A stretch of DNA of 64,000 bases from contig JBIQMS010000003.1 in assembly GCA_044463125.1 (NCBI GenBank), forward strand, positions 1 to 64,000, in the 5' to 3' direction. The notes below the pieces were generated by a model. It searched no databases, was not told the DNA's origin, and worked only from the letters and a program-made list of their open reading frames with translations. Source of the stretch: CAYMZZ01 sp044463125. GTDB lineage: Bacteria > Bacteroidota > Bacteroidia > Chitinophagales > Chitinophagaceae. Made by a program: the position numbers and the translations under genes. Positions 59,536 to 64,000 of the stretch are shown here, one piece after another; the stretch's first letter is position 1; every line of letters starts with the position of its first letter.

Positions 59536-61920
59536 ATGGAACCCTATATACTTTCCTTTCAACAATTGAGCCTGCAGGACCTGCCTCGCGTAGGTGGCAA
59601 GAACGCTTCGCTGGGCGAAATGCTGAGCCGGCTTGCCGAACAGCAGATACCCGTACCCGATGGTTTTGCCGTTACGGCGCACGCCTTTCGTGAATTTTTG
59701 CTGGTCAACCAACTGGATGAGCCCCTGCGCCAACTCATGAAAGAAATTGATCGCCCATCCTATCAAAACCTAAACCAGGTTGGCGAAAAAGCCCGCGCAC
59801 TCATCCAGCAGGGAATTTTTCCCGAAGACCTGGCAAAAGCTATTGAAAATGCTTATTCAGCAATGGATGCCGGAAACGACATGGCGGTGGCTGTGCGTAG
59901 CAGTGCCACTGCTGAAGACCTGCCCGAAGCCAGCTTTGCCGGTCAACACGATTCCTTTCTGAACGTGAGGGGTAAGCAGGCATTACTGAATGCAGTGCGT
60001 AACTGCTTTGCATCGCTCTATACCAACAGGGCCATCAAATACCGGGAAGATCATGGTTTCACCCACGATCAGGTTGCGCTGTCGGTAGGAGTACAAAAAA
60101 TGGTACGCTCCGACCTGGCAGGCTCTGGTGTGCTTTTCACTTTGGAGCCCGAATCGGGTTTTCGGGATGTAATCCATATCAGCAGTGTATGGGGCCTGGG
60201 TGAAAATATTGTGCAGGGAACCGTTACGCCGGATGAATATCTCGTATTCAAGCCCACCCTCCAAAGTGGCTATCAGCCCATTATTCAAAAAAAACTGGGA
60301 TCCAAATCGCTGACCATGATTTATGGGGATGGCGATAGCAATGCACTGATCAATCAGCCAACTCCGGTGGAGAAGCAGGAAAGTTTTGTGTTGTCGGATC
60401 AGGAAGTAATGCAACTTTCCCGATGGGCTATTCAAATCGAAAAGCATTACCAGAAGCCCATGGATATTGAATGGGCGCGTGATGGAGAAACCAATCAATT
60501 ATTCATAATCCAGGCGCGACCCGAAACCGTGCATGCGGGTGCAAACCCCAATCTCCTGAAAGAATTTACCCTTAAAGGGAAGGGTCCCCAACTTTGCAAA
60601 GGCGAAGCTATTGGTAGCAGCGTAGCCATTGGCAGGGCCCGATTACTGTCTTCGCCCGCGGAAGCAGACCGGCTGCTGGAGGGTGAAATTGTGGTGACGA
60701 ACCTTACCAGTCCGGACTGGGATCCCCTCTTGAAAAAATCAGGTGGTATTGTTACCAACAAGGGTGGGCGCACCAGTCACGCTTCCATTGTAGCGCGCGA
60801 ACTGGGTGTTCCGGCTATTGTCGGCTGCGGCAATGCCACTTCTGCAATAAAAGACGGAGACTGGATTACCCTGAGTTGTTGCGAAGGCAAGACCGGCTTT
60901 GTGTACCAGGGTCGGGCGGAAATTAGCCTCCATGAACATGATTTTTCGAAAATGCCATTACCGGAGCGTACAAAAGTGATGCTGATTGCCGGTGATCCGG
61001 AAAAAGCCTTCCAGCTTGCACGCTATCCCAGCCATGGCGTGGGGCTGATGCGACTGGAATTCGTGATCAACCACTCCATAAAGGTGCATCCCATGGCCCT
61101 TGTTCGATTTGATGAATTGAAGGACAGTGATGCTAAGGCGGCAATTGAAGATTTGACCCGGCATTACCCTAACAAAAAAAATTACTTTGTACAGCAGCTG
61201 GCACAGTCGGTAGCGCTGATGGCCGCGGCATTTTATCCGCGTGAGGTTATCGTTCGAATGAGCGATTTTAAAACCAATGAGTATGCCAACCTCCTGGGTG
61301 GTGCACAATTTGAACCGAAAGAAGAAAACCCCATGATTGGTTTTCGCGGCGCTTCCCGCTACTATCATGAACTCTATCGCGATGGATTTCTGTTGGAATG
61401 TGAAGCCATGCGCCTGGTGCGCGATGAAATGGGCCTGACCAACGTAAAACTCATGATTCCCTTTTGCCGTACCCCGGAAGAAGGGCGGAAAGTGGTGGAA
61501 GTGATGCGGCAGGCCGGATTGAAACAGGGCGAAAACCAGTTGGAGATTTATGTGATGGCCGAATTGCCCAGTAATGTATTGCGGGCTGAAGCCTTTGGTG
61601 AGATATTCGATGGCTTTTCTATCGGCAGTAACGACCTTACCCAACTTACCCTGGGAATAGACCGTGACTCCGACCTGGTTAGCAGCTTGTTTGATGAACG
61701 TGATGATGCCGCACGCGACATGGTAGGCACCATGATCCGCAGAGCGCGTAAGCTGGGGCTGCCGATTGGTTTGTGTGGACAGGCGCCCAACGACTATCCC
61801 GAGTATGCGCAGTTTCTGGTAGCGCAGGGCATTGGAAGCATTTCTTTTAATGCGGATGCATTGTGGAAGGGAATAGAAAATATCCGCATTGCGGAGCAAA
61901 AAGAAAAATCGCCTGCCTGA
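59536..61920 (+). CDS. ppsA: Phosphoenolpyruvate synthase
   Basis: 794 residues, normal length. The N-terminal ATP-grasp domain (about 1-330) has GGKNASLGEM and AVRSSATAEDLPEASFAGQ. The phosphohistidine domain carries GGRTSHASIVARELGVPAIVG (catalytic His about 415). The C-terminal PEP barrel holds MRLEFVINHSIKVHPMAL and the late SIGSNDLTQLTLGIDRDS and GLCGQAPNDYP (catalytic Cys). It makes PEP from pyruvate and ATP for gluconeogenesis. Placement among stress genes suggests use under energy or redox stress. Confidence 0.95.
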   Translation: MEPYILSFQQLSLQDLPRVGGKNASLGEMLSRLAEQQIPVPDGFAVTAHAFREFLLVNQLDEPLRQLMKEIDRPSYQNLNQVGEKARALIQQGIFPEDLAKAIENAYSAMDAGNDMAVAVRSSATAEDLPEASFAGQHDSFLNVRGKQALLNAVRNCFASLYTNRAIKYREDHGFTHDQVALSVGVQKMVRSDLAGSGVLFTLEPESGFRDVIHISSVWGLGENIVQGTVTPDEYLVFKPTLQSGYQPIIQKKLGSKSLTMIYGDGDSNALINQPTPVEKQESFVLSDQEVMQLSRWAIQIEKHYQKPMDIEWARDGETNQLFIIQARPETVHAGANPNLLKEFTLKGKGPQLCKGEAIGSSVAIGRARLLSSPAEADRLLEGEIVVTNLTSPDWDPLLKKSGGIVTNKGGRTSHASIVARELGVPAIVGCGNATSAIKDGDWITLSCCEGKTGFVYQGRAEISLHEHDFSKMPLPERTKVMLIAGDPEKAFQLARYPSHGVGLMRLEFVINHSIKVHPMALVRFDELKDSDAKAAIEDLTRHYPNKKNYFVQQLAQSVALMAAAFYPREVIVRMSDFKTNEYANLLGGAQFEPKEENPMIGFRGASRYYHELYRDGFLLECEAMRLVRDEMGLTNVKLMIPFCRTPEEGRKVVEVMRQAGLKQGENQLEIYVMAELPSNVLRAEAFGEIFDGFSIGSNDLTQLTLGIDRDSDLVSSLFDERDDAARDMVGTMIRRARKLGLPIGLCGQAPNDYPEYAQFLVAQGIGSISFNADALWKGIENIRIAEQKEKSPA

Positions 61921-61923
61921 TAT

Positions 61924-62694
61924 ATGAATATTACTCCGGCCACTCAGCTCTTTTTGCGTGAAGCAGGCGCCATGGCCGCCTTTACCGGCCGTTTTTTCCG
62001 ACAGGGATTTCGTCCCCGCTACGAGTGGGCCGAATGGTTGCGGCAATGTTATCTTATCGGGTATAAATCATTTCCTCTGGTGGGGCTTACGGCCTTTATC
62101 CTGGGCCTGGTACTCACCATGCAGCTACGCCCGTCCATGGTTGACTATGGCGTGGAATATCAATTGCCAGCCATTGTGGGGATAGCCATAGTGCGCGAAA
62201 TAGGCCCGGTGATTACCGCCCTGATCTTCGCAGGAAAAATAGGTAGCAGTATTGGCGCGGAACTGGGATCCATGCGCGTAACCGAACAGATAGATGCCAT
62301 GGAAGTGAGTGGCACCAATCCCTTCAAATACCTGGTGGTAACCAGAGTGCTGGCCAGCACTTTTATGTTGCCGGTGCTGGTGATGCTGGGTGATGCTATC
62401 TCCTTATATGGATCCTATCTCGGTGTAAACATTCATGGCAATACCAGCTTCCAGCTTTTCTGGAGCCAGGTATATGATAATCTTTCATTCAGCGATGTAA
62501 TTCCCGCTTTTGTTAAGAGTTTCTTTTTTGGATTTGCCGTTGGTATCATCGGTTGCTTTAAAGGATACCATAGCAGCAAGGGAACGGAAGGCGTTGGTCG
62601 CTCGGCCAATGCTTCGGTGGTCATTGCATCGGTCATGATTTTTGTGATCGACCTGCTGGCGGTGCAGGTAACGGATGTATTGGGATTGAACTAA
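61924..62694 (+). CDS. mlaE: MlaE-type lipid ABC transporter permease
   Basis: 256 residues, about five membrane helices, with the MlaE hallmarks REIGPVITALIFAGKIGSSIGAELG (spanning about 93-117) and GSMRVTEQIDAMEV (about 118-131). It forms the inner-membrane channel of a phospholipid transporter between inner and outer membrane. It starts 3 bp after ppsA and overlaps the ATPase gene by 1 nt. Confidence 0.93.
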   Translation: MNITPATQLFLREAGAMAAFTGRFFRQGFRPRYEWAEWLRQCYLIGYKSFPLVGLTAFILGLVLTMQLRPSMVDYGVEYQLPAIVGIAIVREIGPVITALIFAGKIGSSIGAELGSMRVTEQIDAMEVSGTNPFKYLVVTRVLASTFMLPVLVMLGDAISLYGSYLGVNIHGNTSFQLFWSQVYDNLSFSDVIPAFVKSFFFGFAVGIIGCFKGYHSSKGTEGVGRSANASVVIASVMIFVIDLLAVQVTDVLGLN

Positions 62695-63470
62695 TGAACT
62701 CGAAGCCAACATATCAAACTTCCACCTTACAGAAGGAACAGGCAAAACCTGTTCTTACCGTTTCCCATTTGCACAAAGCTTTTGGTGCGAACAAAGTGCT
62801 GGTCGACTTTAGCCTTGAATTGCACAAAGGCGAATCTGTGATAGTGCTCGGAAAATCAGGATCGGGCAAATCGGTGCTGATAAAATGCATTATAGGGCTG
62901 TTGCAGCCCGATGCTGGTGAAATCTATATGTTGAATCAGCCCATTCATCAATTAGGTTCCGAAGAGCTGGATAAGCTTCGTGCCCGTGTAGGTTTTCTTT
63001 TTCAGAGTAATGCGCTATATGATAGCATGACCGTACAGGAAAACCTGGAGTTTCCACTACGTCGCCACTGGATAAAATTAAACCAGCAGGAAGTAGACGG
63101 GATGGTGCAGAAATCGCTCGACGATGTGGGGCTTGGACATACAAGGCACATGATGCCCGCTGAATTGTCGGGTGGCATGCGTAAGCGGATCGCATTGGCC
63201 CGTACCCTGATCATGAAACCGGAGATCATTCTTTACGATGAGCCAACCACAGGCCTGGACCCCATCACGGGACGGGAGATCATTGCGTTGATGAATGAAA
63301 TACAGGCAAAGTATCAAACCAGCTCGCTCATCATTTCGCACGACATGAACTGTGTACGTACAGCCGGACAGCGGATACTGGTGCTGCTCAAAGGCCGTTG
63401 CTATGCTAGTGGCACATACGAAGAACTTATTCATCATAAGGATCCGTTGGTCCGTCAATTCTTTGATTAA
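62694..63470 (+). CDS. mlaF: MlaF-type ABC ATPase
   Basis: 258 residues. Walker A GKSGSGKS (about 52-59), the signature LSGGMRKR (about 157-164) and Walker B IILYDEPTTGLD (about 178-189) are all complete. It powers MlaE. Its ATG shares a base with the mlaE stop, and its stop directly precedes the MCE-domain gene, so the three are co-transcribed. Confidence 0.95.
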   Translation: MNSKPTYQTSTLQKEQAKPVLTVSHLHKAFGANKVLVDFSLELHKGESVIVLGKSGSGKSVLIKCIIGLLQPDAGEIYMLNQPIHQLGSEELDKLRARVGFLFQSNALYDSMTVQENLEFPLRRHWIKLNQQEVDGMVQKSLDDVGLGHTRHMMPAELSGGMRKRIALARTLIMKPEIILYDEPTTGLDPITGREIIALMNEIQAKYQTSSLIISHDMNCVRTAGQRILVLLKGRCYASGTYEELIHHKDPLVRQFFD

Positions 63471-64000
63471 ATGAAAAAACAAAAGGGCAATCACCTTCGA
63501 TTGGGAATATTTGTTATGGCCGGACTTTTTTTCCTGGTACTGTTGCTTTATATGATAGGCCGCAACCGAAGTCTCTTTCGTCCAACCTATGTACTGAAAG
63601 CCCGCTTCGAGCATGTTCATGGACTGGTACCGGGCAATAATGTGCGCTATGCCGGTATTCAAGCCGGTACAGTAAAGACGATCAGTATTGTTAACGACAC
63701 CACTATCGAAGTAACCATGATCATTGAAAAGCGCATGGCGAATATTATTCGCAAAAATGCGGAGGTGTCCATCGGTACGGAAGGATTTGTGGGGAACAAA
63801 GTCGTCAGCATTACACCCATACGAGAAGAAGCACCTTTTGCTGTGTCGGGCGATTTGCTGGCTTCCAAAAGATCAACCAATACGGATGCCATACTTGAAA
63901 ACCTGGAGAAGACTTCTTATGACCTGGTGGAAATAGCTTCCGGTCTTCGACAAACCATCAGCCGGGTGAATGAAAGTGAGGCTTTGTGGCAATTGCTGCA
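63471..64000 (+). CDS. mlaD: MlaD-type MCE-domain protein (partial, 3' end outside)
   Basis: The 176 visible codons start with a basic stretch and a membrane anchor (about 12-29). The MCE domain follows: YVLKARFEHVHGLVPGNNVR (about 43-62), YAGIQAGTVKTI and VSIGTEGFVGNKVVSI (about 100-115). MCE subunits form a lipid-binding ring in the periplasm between MlaE and the outer membrane. The window ends inside the gene, after an apparent helical C-terminal part has begun. Confidence 0.92.
   Translation, partial: MKKQKGNHLRLGIFVMAGLFFLVLLLYMIGRNRSLFRPTYVLKARFEHVHGLVPGNNVRYAGIQAGTVKTISIVNDTTIEVTMIIEKRMANIIRKNAEVSIGTEGFVGNKVVSITPIREEAPFAVSGDLLASKRSTNTDAILENLEKTSYDLVEIASGLRQTISRVNESEALWQLL

Overview
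The window reads as chromosome of a Bacteroidota bacterium, most likely Chitinophagaceae or a close relative. Supporting signs: three large outer-membrane beta-barrel proteins with an N-terminal carboxypeptidase-regulatory-like domain; an ELWxxDGT protein ending in a type IX secretion (T9SS) sorting domain; families largely confined to this phylum (DUF5606, DUF3127, SMUG2-like glycosylase); promoter boxes of the Bacteroidota type (TTTG - about 19 nt - TAnnTTTG); and no Shine-Dalgarno sequences at starts. No prophage, insertion sequence, CRISPR array, rRNA or tRNA gene was seen.

Layout. 0.1-5 kb: ComB-like phosphatase and a SWIM-SNF2 helicase. 5-12 kb: two paralogous outer-membrane barrel proteins with two small genes between them. 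12-23 kb: AraC regulator, helical-repeat protein, UvrD/PcrA helicase, GH25 lysozyme, small accessory genes, a Fic enzyme, and a MerC/SCO/Fur metal cluster. 23-33 kb: M3 peptidase, DUF5606 protein, then an operon of barrel protein - ECF sigma - membrane protein - two CpxP/Spy-like proteins, followed by a LytS/LytTR two-component pair. 33-35 kb: small genes, two of them internally deleted. 35-49 kb: DNA polymerase I, amidohydrolase, UvrB, ELWxxDGT/T9SS protein, methylglyoxal synthase, YceI, OB-fold protein and RecA. 49-55 kb: membrane protein, GxxExxY protein, a glucosaminidase - SGNH - MBOAT operon (probable wall or glycan O-acylation), an SSB-like DUF3127 protein and a SMUG2-like glycosylase. 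56-64 kb: universal stress proteins, DUF1003, baeRF-type protein, PEP synthase, and an Mla-type lipid transporter that runs off the window.

The least explained feature is the intergenic DNA. Many gaps carry short tandem arrays of 7-bp units with five fixed and two variable bases (CGTAnnA, CTTAnnA, CGTGAnn, TAAACyy). They are often paired as inverted arrays and very often start at, or contain, the stop codon of the adjacent gene or end within a few bases of a start codon. Other gaps carry 9-bp-unit arrays, or perfect palindromes whose centres differ by compensatory changes. One array pair brackets the glycosylase gene so tightly that its last codons are repeat sequence and its expected start codon is missing. 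These arrays are the main candidate for something undescribed.
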